Shown here one piece after another: positions 8,601 through 20,044 of a stretch of DNA of 30,246 nucleotides. The stretch spans positions 275,177 to 305,422 of the forward strand of contig VHZZ01000132.1 in the NCBI GenBank assembly GCA_009801015.1, written 5' to 3'. Every line of letters begins with the position of its first letter. Position 1 is the first letter of the stretch. A program made the position numbers and the translations under genes. A model generated the notes under the pieces. It was not told where the DNA came from. It worked only from the letters and a program-made list of their open reading frames with translations, and did no database searches. The DNA comes from Silene noctiflora (taxonomy: Eukaryota > Streptophyta > Magnoliopsida > Caryophyllales > Caryophyllaceae).

Positions 8601-9707
8601 GTAAATGTCTACTTCAATCATACTCCGTCCATCCTGTTTATATTGTCTTAATAGTATACGGAGTACAATAACTTGCATCTTGTGGACAATAAATTTGAGA
8701 AATAACTGATAGCTGTTCGAATAGTTTTAGATGCTAGGGAAACTATCGGAGTTGGAGAAAATGAGGATGAATGGTGGTGTATTTACTTGTCTCAATTAGC
8801 ATTAGGATACCGGATCATGTCAACTTTGTTCAAGTTAATGCAATTAAGGGTCTAGAGACTCGACTGACTTCCAAATTCCAGTATGTATCTCACAGTAGGC
8901 TTCACTTGATAGTCATTACAGGGAGGGCGGAGGCTGATCTTCAACACAGGTGAATTAGGATCCTTTGTCGGTTTCTGGACAGTCCAACACCCATCATATC
9001 AAAGGGAAGGGGTTATTCAGTAACTGCGTTAACTATAACTTTCTCCCTCTTGTTATTACAGGTACTGGACGTCCAGTAGCAGGAGAGGATCCAGTCCCAA
9101 CAGGCTCTTAGCCTATCTCCATAGCTGGTGCGATGTCCAAATAGCAGAGACTTTATGTTGACGAAGGATGACAATAAGGTAACATTTGGTAACTATTTGT
9201 ATCTGGTGTATGCAATTTCCTATCATGGTTTCGGGTTTATTTCACCTGGTTTTCATGTTTGGAAACACTACCTTCATCGATTGGCAAAAGATGATTCATT
9301 TATGTTCCATACACAACCGCTTTCTGATCGAGTCCTGAGCACTTGACAATTAACATCCAAGTAGAGTGCTAACACAAACAGGAAAAATGAAAGTTGCAGG
9401 AATTATTATAAAAGCATCATTTCAGGGTCACAAGTAATGATCTTAAGGTTGAAAAATAGACTGTAGTGCAATCAAATATCCTCAGACATGTGAGATTCAA
9501 TTATCAGCAACAAAAGGAATTAAATTGTCTTAAAAATAAATAATCAGAGTTGTTTAGAATGAAATGCATACTGCAATGAGCTGCATTCTGCCATGATACT
9601 GAGTTTTAAAACGACTTCCATATCCGCATTTGTTAAAGGTACATGATATGCGTATTAAGAGTCAGACTCGACTAGTTTTGGCTAAAGTGAACTGTTCAAG
9701 TGTCATA
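8601..9707. other. Intergenic DNA with exon-like pieces but no supported gene
   Basis: A Stowaway-like stub (TACTCCGTCC at 8621, ACGGAGTA at 8658-8665) is present. Open stretches at 8771-8953 and 9061-9160 are separated by a plausible GT-AG intron (donor AGGTGAATT near 8949, acceptor TTATTACAG near 9061). The joined product has no family I recognise and soon meets a stop. It could be a non-coding transcript or a decayed gene. Confidence 0.3.
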
Positions 9708-9768
9708 CTCATGTCTGAGTGTCAAGTGTTGGACACTCGACATGAGGTAGTATGAATACAACTACCTC
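9708..9768 (+). repeat. Two adjacent hairpins
   Basis: CTCATGTCTGAGTGTC (9708-9723) pairs with GACACTCGACATGAG (9732-9746) with one bulged base. GAGGTAGT (9744-9751) pairs with ACTACCTC (9761-9768). They share the bases at 9744-9746. This looks like the end of a small fold-back element, or an RNA structure; no flanking boundary was found. Confidence 0.6.
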
Positions 9769-12700
9769 ACACGAGACTCGCAGTTGTTGATACATGTTAA
9801 TATGTTGTGCTGCATGCAAAATTCAATAGCAGTTGTCCTTCGTAACAGTTAGGATTAAAGTAAAAAACTAACACAAATCATGTTGTCTGTTTGACTTTAT
9901 GTTAAAAGACTCCAAACCAACTATTACTATTTGAAATCTTTTATGCTCTTTTTCTGTAGATAAGACGTGCAAATGGAATCAAAGTTGGGTATGATTAACC
10001 TCTGCTCATTGAATATCAACAATGATTTAAATTGTATGCCAGCCACATGATTACATGATTGCATGGTACGTTTCTTCTTGACTTATATTTCTCATCTGAT
10101 TAGCATTTTACTGTCAAGATTTTCTGCACTAATTTATGCTGCCATTTCAATTGTTTACCCGATAATTATCATGTAAGACCGTTACATGGTGTATAACAAC
10201 CTTAAAATACCTTTTATAGCTCTTTTAATGATAGCAATAAATAAAGTGTACAAGCATTATAAGGTCGTTGTACACATATAAATCGTACAACAGTATTGTA
10301 GGATAATTTGTGAATAAGAACTGGCTATCAGTCTATCACAGTGGAAAGTCACAAAGGTATTTTTTTTCATTGTCTGTAGATTTTCACTCTGCTTTTATAA
10401 AGCACCAGGCAGGGTTAATGATAACCCTTTATGACACTCAACACCGACTCTTCAATTTATCTGGGCAAATTTGATTGTTAGCATTATGAGCTAACGCCGA
10501 CTCTTCAATTTATCTTGCATATCCGTATTGACACTCAACACCCCAACACTTCATTTTAGGCCAAAAACACAAGGACTTGCATTATCGGAAAATTTGACTC
10601 CTACTTGGCATTTTACCTCTCTTTAAAGTCCAAATGGGGTATTGTTACACAAATTATTAGTTTTAAAATACAAATTTGTCTGCAAAAACAGCAACCCCTC
10701 CACTTCTGTACATCTCGCGCCCTTAAGGGCGACGAGTGGGCGAAATTGTAGTTGAGTAGAAACTAGCAAGCACCCGGTTCGACTTTTTTTTTTTTACCCC
10801 ATTCCCTACCAATTGTGCATGAAGCAATGGAACCTAATAAAATACTAGGCAATCATACTCCTTAACACAAAAGCATAAACAACTATACCTAGCCAATATA
10901 TAATGAACAAACTAGCATCCTAAAAACAGCTTCAAACTTAGTGTTTTTACTCATGCAATGCAAGGACATAGGTACAATTGTACAATAATATTTGCAATGT
11001 GAATGAAATTTGCATCTTTCAAATAAATAGAACTAATTATTGATGCATATTTCTAGATGCCAAACAAAAGGAAGGGATGGAGGGTATGATATGATGGTTT
11101 GATTAATGTTTAAAGGACAGTTTAAACCTAACTTTACTCAGTTTAGTCACCATTTTTGGTTGCTTTTTTCAAATGTTTTACCCCTTTTTAGTAGGTTTAT
11201 TATTACTAGTATGGAGATTGTACCTACACTTACATTCTTCCGTGATTGGTGATATGTCTAAGGGTTAAATTAGTCTATATGGAGTACATAGTTATTTTGA
11301 CTATGGGTTTGTTTGACTTTTGAAGTGTAAATTTTAAGATTAAGGGCTAGTGTAACATTTTGATTTGTAAGTATGAGCTTTAGAGTACTTTTTCTTAGGA
11401 TAAAAGGCGGATGGTTTTCTTTTGTAGGCGAAATCAAGTCTTGCTAAAATATGTGTTGTCCAAAATTTATCAATTCAAATATATACATACTACTTTGTAA
11501 TCTGTAAGGAGGGAGATTATAACAACCCGGTTTAGTTACCATGGTTCTCATTCATAGGAAATGTTTCCTAGTAAAAGGGTGTCACGATAGGCAAATTGTA
11601 ATGTGATATTAACGAGTTTTAAACCTAGAAGATAGATGATAGGTAACGTCGGACTTTACTAGTTGTCACCCTCACTTCACTTAGCTGCCGACCTGCCGTG
11701 TCGCGTGTCCGACACCTATCATGTCCAGCACGACACTACTCTTCGACACTTCACTTTAGACCAAAAATTGAAAACTTTGCACAAAATAGCCGAATCTGAA
11801 CTCGATACCCGGGTACTGGCTGTCTATTGAGAATGTGGATTACAGAATTTGGATATGTTGAATAATGAAGGATTAATATATATAGTCTATACCAAACATT
11901 TCTTTCTTGCCTGGGGATTGGTTGACTAATGAAGTAGAGAGTAAATCTCCTGCTTAATGTCAATTTTTACTCTGTTTTGACTTTTGAGTAGAAAAAAGAC
12001 CAAGTGCTACAAGTCACTTTGACTTGTTTACCATTTTGATGAACAAATTTCAAATGTTTTTTTTTTTCCTTGTAGAAATTTTACTTTGTCAAAAACAACT
12101 TTGTAAAATTGACTTTTAAAATCTCTATATAAAAATTGACTCCTCTCCCAATTCAACCAAATCCTTAGTGACAATGGAAATGCTAAAGTTAGGTTCCGTT
12201 TGATGTGGAGAGAGTTGTCAGAGTCGAGTATCATCTCCTAGTAACTTTACCACTTAAACTGGACACCTCCTTAGTTGATATTGCGATTGTGTGAAGTTGT
12301 ATGTTTGGCTAACTTAGTGAATTAAGTCAGCAAGTAGTTGTGCTTGAGAAGACATTTTCAATACCTTTTTTTTACATTTTTACTAGCATTTGTGCTTTTC
12401 ATTTTTTATCATATGAAAGAAAAACATTATCCATAGTTTTCAATACCATAATTAAAAGGTTGCTGTGTTCCTTTTTTTTTTTTTCTTTTTTTTCCTTTGC
12501 CTTCCTCTGTTTGCTTAACTCTGTTGCTAATTTGAGTTAATACTATATTATGCTGGTTTATGGACTACTGAACTAAGTGGCTCTGGCAGTTGAGTCCTAA
12601 AGAATACTAGTATCATTCTCATTTTAAATAAAAAAAATACTAAATTCATAATTACAAACTTATTAATCACAATTATTGGTTGTTATCACGTCAACGAATC

Positions 12701-13329
12701 ATAATTAATATGAATATATCCATATTTTCAACTAATAATGGTTATGTTAATCAACGTGGACACCTTAACTCATTTAAAGATAAATCTTGAGAATTCTGGT
12801 ATTAAACATTCAACACTCGGATATGTGTATGGACATCTGAATCGCGCCCATTTGTATAAGATGGTTGTAGCAGAGTCTTGATGTTGGCCTCTGCTGCATT
12901 TGGGTTGTTTATATGCACAAATCTGTCTTGATTATACTGCCTGATTGACAATGTGAACTTCCAGTTTAGGAGGAGAGGAAATTGAAGAGTAAACACGAAG
13001 CATCCCCGGTACGGTTAGGTCCACAACCATGAGTAGTCCGTAAGTGAGCCTGTTTTATCAAAATTGAGAAGATTGTGCAATAAGAAATGTGCCTCCAACC
13101 AAAACAGGTAAAAACCAAAGAAGAAATGTCCAAATGAAATTGTGGGTCAAGTAATAGAGTTACAAGACAATTGAGTTAATGGAATGAGTATGAGACTCAT
13201 AATGTAGAGGTAGAAGTTTGAAGTATAAGTTAATTGAAAATTGGAGGTTTTAAATAGAATTAAGAAATGTAAGTTGGTAATTCTAGAATCTAGACCTATG
13301 AAATAGGTCAATACAACAATAATGAATCT
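9769..13329. other. Gene-poor intergenic DNA, scattered short repeats
   Basis: No credible gene is visible. Notable items are a 20-base direct repeat, CCGACTCTTCAATTTATCT, at about 10445 and 10497; a perfect 14-bp palindrome CGCCCTTAAGGGCG at 10718-10731; and two related blocks reading ACACTTCA(T/C)TTTAG near 10545 and 11745, which suggest a dispersed repeat. T-rich tracts lie at 12057-12068 and 12471-12491. All open frames are short and of low complexity. Confidence 0.5.
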
Positions 13330-13640
13330 AAGTTACTATAATAGAGGTGCCACAGGTCAGGTTCAAGTCAGGTTGAGTCGAACTGAGTTAGAAGAGGGTC
13401 AAGGTTGGTCAATCTCACATTAAATTGGCCCTAGACGGACAAGGCTAGGCCTGGGTTGGCTGAAGTTGTGACCTGGCCGCCTTGCCCGATGGTGGGTTGG
13501 GGCGTGTCGAGGGAGGTAATGATAAGGAAAGATCAACTTTGACACAACCTTTATCATGGGAGGGTGAGAGGTGTTACGGTGGATTATATTTAGGTCTTCC
13601 TGGAGGACACAAAAATTTTTCTGCACGCGCGGACAGGTCG
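13330..13640. mobile_element. Possible hAT-like fragment, GC-richer
   Basis: The stretch starts near AGAGGTGCCACAGGTCAGGT and is rich in GGTCAGG and GGTTG steps, similar in style to the blocks at 3603 and 22915. Short frames run on both strands without a recognisable domain. The opposite end was not identified. Confidence 0.25.
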
Positions 13641-15870
13641 TCTCAAATTAAGCATGAAATTAGGAAAGAAAAATCAAAGATAATGACACTATTAATTAAA
13701 TGGAGAATCTAAATAATTAAGTGGAGGTTAGAAGATTTCAAAAGCATCCTCAAGTGATATGATAGAAGAAAAACACTCATCCTAGTTCCAATTGATGTGA
13801 AATCACAAGCTCTTGCATGTGCATATGCCATTGTAGCATTGAGATTTGAGGCTCAACACATGCCTAAGGTCCATACATGAAAGCTATAGTTTAAGTGGTT
13901 TTGGAGGATGTTATGTTACTTTCACTTATTATCCATACATCCTCCTAATTTCCTTTTTTCTTTTAGGGTTCAATATATACCAAACTAATAACATGGTTCA
14001 TGGACCCATGTTACTTCTAGTTATCTTCTTCTACATATTCTTGTTTAAGACGGATATATACGTCTTAAACATAAAACAAGTCAAATAAGATAAAAGCAGA
14101 ATGTTTAGATTGATACTAGCAGAAAAATTGTCATATCTATGCAAGAGAGATGTTGTCCGACCGCTTTATTCTTAAAACGGATATGTCCATTCTAAGGAAA
14201 ACTGATTGAGATCTTCTTCATCTAAACTTATCAATTACAATGACGTCCATGTTACTATGGTTGAAGAAAGGCAAGGGACAATCAGAGAAATTTTGCATGT
14301 TATTTGGTATTAAGTTTGATTGGTCAAAATTTCAGATTTTCAGTTGATGGTCTCTTAAAACTGTTAGCCGTATTTGTGAATTGTGATATCTTAGATTTTG
14401 TTCTTTTCATATCTTCCAAATTTCTTGTACTTTGTCACATTTGTCAGAAGATATACACTAGCTATAGTATTTCACGTTTTCCCCCCGCAAACAAATCCAT
14501 ACCAATATAGCATTATTGAGTTATTGATCTAAGACCATACTCGATCTCGCAATAATCATATCATCGATTTAAATTTATGTTTTGTGTTTATGTGTTTGAT
14601 TCAGTTAATTATGTTTTCAATTACGTTACATGCTTTTTCGGCTTTTGCTTATAAGGAGGTGTTCATATCAGTTGTTTATAACTAATGTTCATTTAAATGA
14701 CTTGAATTCATAACTAATTATACCTAATCAATCTATTTCTCATTTATATTTGCTTTGAATTCATAACTTCTAATCAAGTTATGAAACATTTGGAAACAAT
14801 GCAACCACAAGTTCCAATCTTAGGCCAACATATGTCATGACTAATAGAGTCATCCATGGCCCTTAAACTTTGGGACACCCCCACCCAATTCATGCATCAC
14901 CATCTAACATCATCAATGGATAACACTATGCATAAATAAGAGCATCATCTTTTTTCATGCATGGCTAGAATTTATGTTAAAGTCTAGCTTGACATAACAT
15001 AAGACAACTTGAACAATACTACCCCATGTGAAGGGGAAGCTTTCATATGGTGTGCCCAAATTCCCTCATTGGTTGATATTCCCACATTCACACCCATGAT
15101 TACGGGGCATGTGTCACGTTCTTTGACGTAACAAATGTCGTTACGAGAGGAGCTTGTAATGCCACATTCAGAAGGATTAAGGAGAGTATATTAGGAAAAT
15201 GAGAAGATGTCATGGGATAATACCCAGTCTCGATACCACCCTCTCACATACAAATATGCAATTTATAAAGAATTACTAAAATAATGTGGAGAGTGGCGTT
15301 AAGATTGAGTACCATCTGATAACGCCCTGTCATTATTACAACCTGCGGCGAACTTTGCGGTTGACACAGTTTATTTGGACTGCGAAATTTCTTATGGTAA
15401 GTTGAAGAAATAGACTGATGTTTTAAGAGGGACCCAAGTGGACCATCTTAAGTTTGATTTTAAGGGCTATTGCATGTGCTTTTGTCACGAGGATCTTTGA
15501 ATTTTTTTAATGTTTATTAGGTAATCATCTTCATTAATATATAATTATGTTGATTTGGTTGATTAATAAAACAAGAACATGTTGATTTGGTAAATCTGTT
15601 ATGGAGTATCTTGAAGTTGAAAGCTTAATGTCTACATTTTTTTTTTAAGTAAAATTTTATGTCATATAGCTAATAACAACTATTTGAGGTAGTTTGGTTT
15701 AGGAAGTCATACACGACTATCAAGCGACATACGTGTATATTGTGAATACGTACTTAGATTTCACAGTAAGTATTTGAGATCTTGTCGAGAACACTAGTGG
15801 ATGATCTATCCCCAATGATTTCCACGGATAAGATAAGTGCATGTTAAAAAGTGTTGGACCGTTACACACT
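13641..15870. other. Gene-poor intergenic DNA
   Basis: No gene is supported. A hairpin, GTTTAAGACG (14043-14052) with CGTCTTAAAC (14061-14070), resembles the AGACGG steps of the fold-back at 16.5 kb. The open frames at 13846-14088 and 14304-14510 are hydrophobic, AT-driven and unlike any family I know. Confidence 0.5.
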
Positions 15871-16101
15871 GACACGCCTACAATCCACGGAGAAAAACAT
15901 GAGATGATGTTATCATAATTGAAATAAACATATTTTCATGACATATTGACACCCACGATCCACGGAGAAGAACATGAGATGGTGTTACCATATTCGAATT
16001 AAAAACATTGTTTTTAAGATTGGAACGATCTAGGGAGAAGAACATAAGATAATGAGATGATAGTTATCATAATCGAAATAAACACATTTTTAAGGTTGGC
16101 A
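15871..16101 (+). repeat. Three diverged tandem units of about 70-77 bp
   Basis: Units start near 15871, 15948 and 16018. Each has a version of CGATCCACGGAGAAGAACAT followed by GAGATG.TGTTA.CATA and an AT-rich tail with AAACA. The third is most diverged and carries a small insertion. Confidence 0.7.
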
Positions 16102-16498
16102 ATGGGCATAGCAGTTAGAGGTCTCTTTTAACCTTGGAAGGCCATCAACTACAAGCCTAAACTAGAGCCAATTCAAAAGGCTAGCCTATCCTTAAATTCT
16201 AAACGTTTGAATTTCTCCTTTTTTTGCATCAGATAGGAAATTTCATTTGTTCAACATGAGAATTTTTGTTGTTATCTTATGCAAGAAATGTACAATGATT
16301 CATTCTATATGCTTTATTAAGGGATAAATAGTCCCCACTTCCCATATTCCTAGTACCACTTATTTGATCAAATTACATGATAAATGGTAAAAATGCCCCT
16401 AAATCATTCCATTGCACCTTAAGGTAATCTAGATTGGGCCCTAAAATCTATGCATCTTTCTTAAGTGCACCCCTTTTACTTTGGTACAAATTCTCATT
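16102..16498. other. Intergenic DNA, nothing recognised
   Basis: AT-rich sequence with no open frame of note and no clear repeat; it lies between the three-unit repeat and the compound fold-back. Confidence 0.4.
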
Positions 16499-16663
16499 AA
16501 AGACGGGCACTATCCGTTACAAGCTGAAAACGGATAGTGCCCCTCTCACAATATGCAAGTGACACTATTTATAGAGTGCTCCATTTCTCCCACACTTGCC
16601 TTATTGTGAGATGGACATTATCCGTCTTCATTTTATGATGGATAGTGTCCGTCACAAGCAAAA
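16499..16663. mobile_element. Compound fold-back element
   Basis: GGGCACTATCCGTT (16505-16518) pairs perfectly with AACGGATAGTGCCC (16529-16542). A similar right hairpin of about 17-bp arms (14 matches) spans 16612-16663. Between them, CTCACAATATGCAAGTG (near 16545) pairs with CACTTGCCTTATTGTGAG (near 16593-16611) with one indel and one mismatch. The whole is a large inverted repeat whose arms are themselves hairpins, as in some MITEs. Confidence 0.7.
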
Positions 16664-17890
16664 CGCTTTATTACTTTGGACCCTTAATCCTTTCTTATAT
16701 GATCGGAACTTGATTGGCGAAAATTATTTCACATAGTTAGTCAATATTAGTGGAGTACATTTTTGCTACCTGTAAATGAAATAACTGTAAAAAAGAACCG
16801 ATAATATAGTGATTTTTGTAACCCTTCTCCTAATATCCAAATATCCAATCATGAAACTAATTAGGGACCCAATATTTTGGTAATTTAATTATACAAGTGA
16901 TTAAAAAAAAAATTGGTTGTCTGATATTGCCATGTGAATCTCCACCTTAATCTCAAGAGCAACAACATCTTTGTAGATTTTGGTAGTCTTTGTTAATCAA
17001 AGTGTTGGAAGAAACAAATCTAATGCAAAAGATAAAAGATGAGCATTTAGAGTATCCTTAAGAGAGTGACAAGTAATAATGTAATCTTTAATTTGGTGAG
17101 ACTCTAAGGTTAACAGATAGATTAACACTAATCTCTTGTTTCATTGGTTCCTTTTCTACTTGAGGTTTTGGTGTGTGTTCTCTCTGCTCTCTGCTCTGCT
17201 CTGTTCCAAGTCTTTTCATCTCTGTTTTTGCTCATGCAATGAATACTACAATTTTCTTTTAATATGTCCAATTTTACATTTATACCATTCATTATCTTGT
17301 TTTATTTAGCAAAGTTTCTACTTTTCATATTTTCCCTTTTCCCTCAACGGCTAATATTTCTGAATTGTAATTTAAGAGGGCCAACTACAGTTTGCACCAT
17401 ACTGGAGAATACAAATATTGGCGTCATCAATCAAGAGAATATATATTAGCTCTATGCGTTTTGTTTTCATTCCCCCTATCAATATTTGTTTCATTGTTGT
17501 AATAGCTACTCCGATCCTTAGAAATTACATCCATGCATAGACGAGAATCATCAAAGTACCATGCTCCACCACAATATTATATATCCTCCGTAAAACCCAA
17601 AGATTAACAATGCTATTCATGTACAAGCCGGTTTTGAGTACCGACATATTACTCTTGTACGAGACACCCTTACTTGTTTAGATTTTCAGAAGGACTTGTT
17701 TATCCACAATTAAATCAAATTTTAACCCGTATGAATAAATCCGTTGCTAAAAAATGTATTAAAACTGTTTCAAGTTTCTTTTCCGTTGAGGTGCTCTTTG
17801 TTAATTAGTGGGCTTTATAAACTAGTAAGGATCATTTGTCCCATTTTTAACTCTCATCTTGTATTACGTTACTTTTCCTTCTAAATCACA
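16664..17890. other. AT-rich intergenic DNA
   Basis: I see no gene. A CTCTG-rich pyrimidine stretch lies at 17176-17210 and a short AT-rich hydrophobic frame at 17264-17449, which I do not consider coding. Confidence 0.5.
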
Positions 17891-17911
17891 ATCTATCTAT
17901 CTATCTATCTA
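17891..17911 (+). repeat. ATCT microsatellite
   Basis: Five ATCT units in a row sit just left of the Stowaway MITE insertion. Confidence 0.9.
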
Positions 17912-17921
17912 TACTAATATA

Positions 17922-18129
17922 CTCCCTCCGTCCCGGTCATTTGTTGTCTTATTCCTTTTTGGGGTGTCTCAATCATTTGTTATCCTTTCTATTTTAAGAT
18001 TGCATTTTATAAGCAATTTGATCCTTCACTCCAAATTTAGTCCACTTGTCATCTTACAATTGGCCCCCTCATCTTTCCTTGGTCTTTGTGCCAAAACCAA
18101 AAGACAACAAATGACCGGGACGGAGGGAG
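17922..18129. mobile_element. Stowaway MITE (Tc1/mariner type)
   Basis: The 208-bp unit begins CTCCCTCCGTCCCGGTCATT and ends with the exact reverse complement; the terminal inverted repeats are perfect for 29 bases. It is flanked by TA on both sides (17920-17921 and 18130-18131), the Stowaway target duplication. The interior is non-coding. Stowaway elements are non-autonomous and are moved by mariner-like transposases encoded elsewhere. The perfect termini suggest a fairly recent copy. Confidence 0.97.
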
Positions 18130-18131
18130 TA

Positions 18132-18467
18132 TAAAACAGAAACTTTTACCACTTTTTTTCCCGCCTACTTACCTCATGGCCCACAATCTACATTTCCTAA
18201 AATTAAATAAATCTATACAAATTAATTATACTATATAGTTTAATCGATAGCGTTGTATGATAGACCTGACTAAGAGACTCTAATGTAAATATTGTATAGT
18301 TTTGGTTGAAATATAAATTTAGAGAACACCATAATATGCATATTTTTCATAAAATAAACATCTCCCACTTATGTTATTAATTAGTATAAAGATGTTAAAT
18401 ATTTAACATACACAATGTTATACTACAACTAGATACAACTCTACATATGAAACAAGCATTAACAACC
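18132..18467. other. AT-rich spacer
   Basis: Nothing recognised; a degenerate extra unit of the following minisatellite may begin near 18416. Confidence 0.4.
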
Positions 18468-18783
18468 AAGGTTATAATAACTTTGGTCATAACATAAACT
18501 CTTGATGCGAGGTTATAGTGCCTTGACTATAACTTCACTAAATACCTTTGAGGTTATACTAACTTCACCCATAACCTTGACACAATACTCAAAGTTATAC
18601 CAGATCCAACCATAACCTTGAGCCACAATCTCAGGGCTTCGTTAGTTCCAGCTATAACATTAACTCGTATCTAATGTTATAGTAGGTTCAGCTATAAACT
18701 TGATTAATGTTTCCAAAGTTATGCTTGTTTCAGCCATAACTTGAGTAACAACCCAAAGTTGTATTAACTTCAGCTATAACACT

Positions 18784-18788
18784 CGAAT
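18784..18788 (+). repeat. Left target-site duplication of solo LTR
   Basis: CGAAT here matches CGAAT at 20122-20126, directly flanking the LTR termini. Five bases is the normal duplication for Ty3/gypsy integrase. Confidence 0.9.
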
Positions 18789-18820
18789 TGTAATACTACG
18801 GTTTTTTGTACCTTTAGTTA

Positions 18821-18966
18821 CTCTATCGAGTAGGACTTACTCTGTCGAGTAAGTTTATGTGTTTTAGAATCAGAGTCNGTCTGTTGGGTACTCGATCGAG
18901 TACGCAAGGCANTCGATCGAGTAAGNGCCACTCGATCGAGTAACTCACTTACTCGATCGAGTAAGT
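18821..18966 (+). promoter_or_regulatory. Phased palindromic decamer cluster, LTR copy 2
   Basis: CTCGATCGAG-like sites start at 18821, 18840, 18891, 18912, 18931 and 18952. Spacing in the main group is 21, 19 and 21 bp. The last site sits in a perfect 20-base palindrome, ACTTACTCGATCGAGTAAGT (18947-18966), and the third in a 16-base one (18888-18903). The location near the LTR start suggests U3 transcription-factor sites; this is inference. Confidence 0.6.
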
Positions 18967-20044
18967 CTGTCTTTCGGGTTTGTTTNGTCGGGTTTTGTTA
19001 ATAACGCGAGATTAAAATNTAATTACAATCGACGGTTTCCTCATTATCATAATTCATNTTTTTCACAAAACCTTTCAAAAACAAAAGGGAGATCGTTGCT
19101 TTGCTTTTCTCGCGTTGTTCGCAAATCCAAGAGCTTGAGTCGTCGGTTTTCGGTGTCCTTTACGTCATCTTGTTCCTTATCTCGAGGGTAAGCCTTACAT
19201 ACTGTTTTTGTGTCTTTTAGTTAATGTTGGTTAAACCCAAATTTGGGGGGTTTTGGAGGAAAATCGGGGGTTTTGGTAGTATTATTTGTAATTGTGATTA
19301 TGTGCTTGTATAGGAGGAGAATTCGTAGAAGAGCGGTTCTGAACGTGATTGTACTTCGTGGTGATTGCCTTACAGGTAGGGTTTCCCTACTCGGTTGCTG
19401 ATATAGTATGTTTGGCTTGACTGTGATGTTTGCTATATGTATGGATATGGATGTTTGTTTGTATGTTGTGGTGTGATGGAGGTGTGGTACTGGTGTGTTA
19501 CGAGGTGCGTCCTCGGCTGAGTGGAGTCACTTGCGGGAGTGGCTTCACGCCCTTGATTCGCCCTCCGTGGAACCCGCCACGGGAGGGGATGTGCACATTA
19601 ATGAACTTGAGTTTTCGCTCGTTGCGATGAGCGGGGCTTAGGTGGGAACGGCTGCGGTCCCCCACTGGCAGGGTTACACACCTTGGGTGTGTAGTCAGTG
19701 ATATGGAGTGGAGGTGGAGTTGGTAGAGTTGGTGTGGTGTGGCTTGTGCTGTGTTGCTATGTTTGGTTTGTGCTATCAGTAAATGACCCCGTTTTTGTGT
19801 TTGTAATCTGTGATGATCCATGCAGGGATGGTGAGCAGTTGTTGAGCAGGTTGTTACGCATGCGCATGGGATGACTGGGAAATCACCACGAGTCTAGAAG
19901 TCTTCCGNTGAGTTCAGTCTTGAAGTCGTTGTTAGACTTTTTGTGTTGTTGTACTTTTGTTTGAGACAGTTTGGTTAGACAGTTGTAATCGGTTAAATTC
20001 CTTATTTAAATATGTTTCTTTATTGTCTATTTGATTATCATTGC

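Noticed and set aside
10700-10780. tRNA-like or SINE B box (GGTTCGA)
   Set aside because: No matching A box, acceptor stem or cloverleaf could be formed around it.
12340-12540. 66-codon phenylalanine-rich frame
   Set aside because: It is driven by long T runs at 12364-12371 and 12471-12491 and has no credible protein features.
18821-18966. Telomere-like or centromeric satellite
   Set aside because: The decamer repeats are confined to LTR interiors and alternate with non-repeated spacers.
19498-19821. 107-codon minus-strand open frame
   Set aside because: It sits inside the solo LTR and is the equivalent of the frame in copy 1, without conserved protein sequence.
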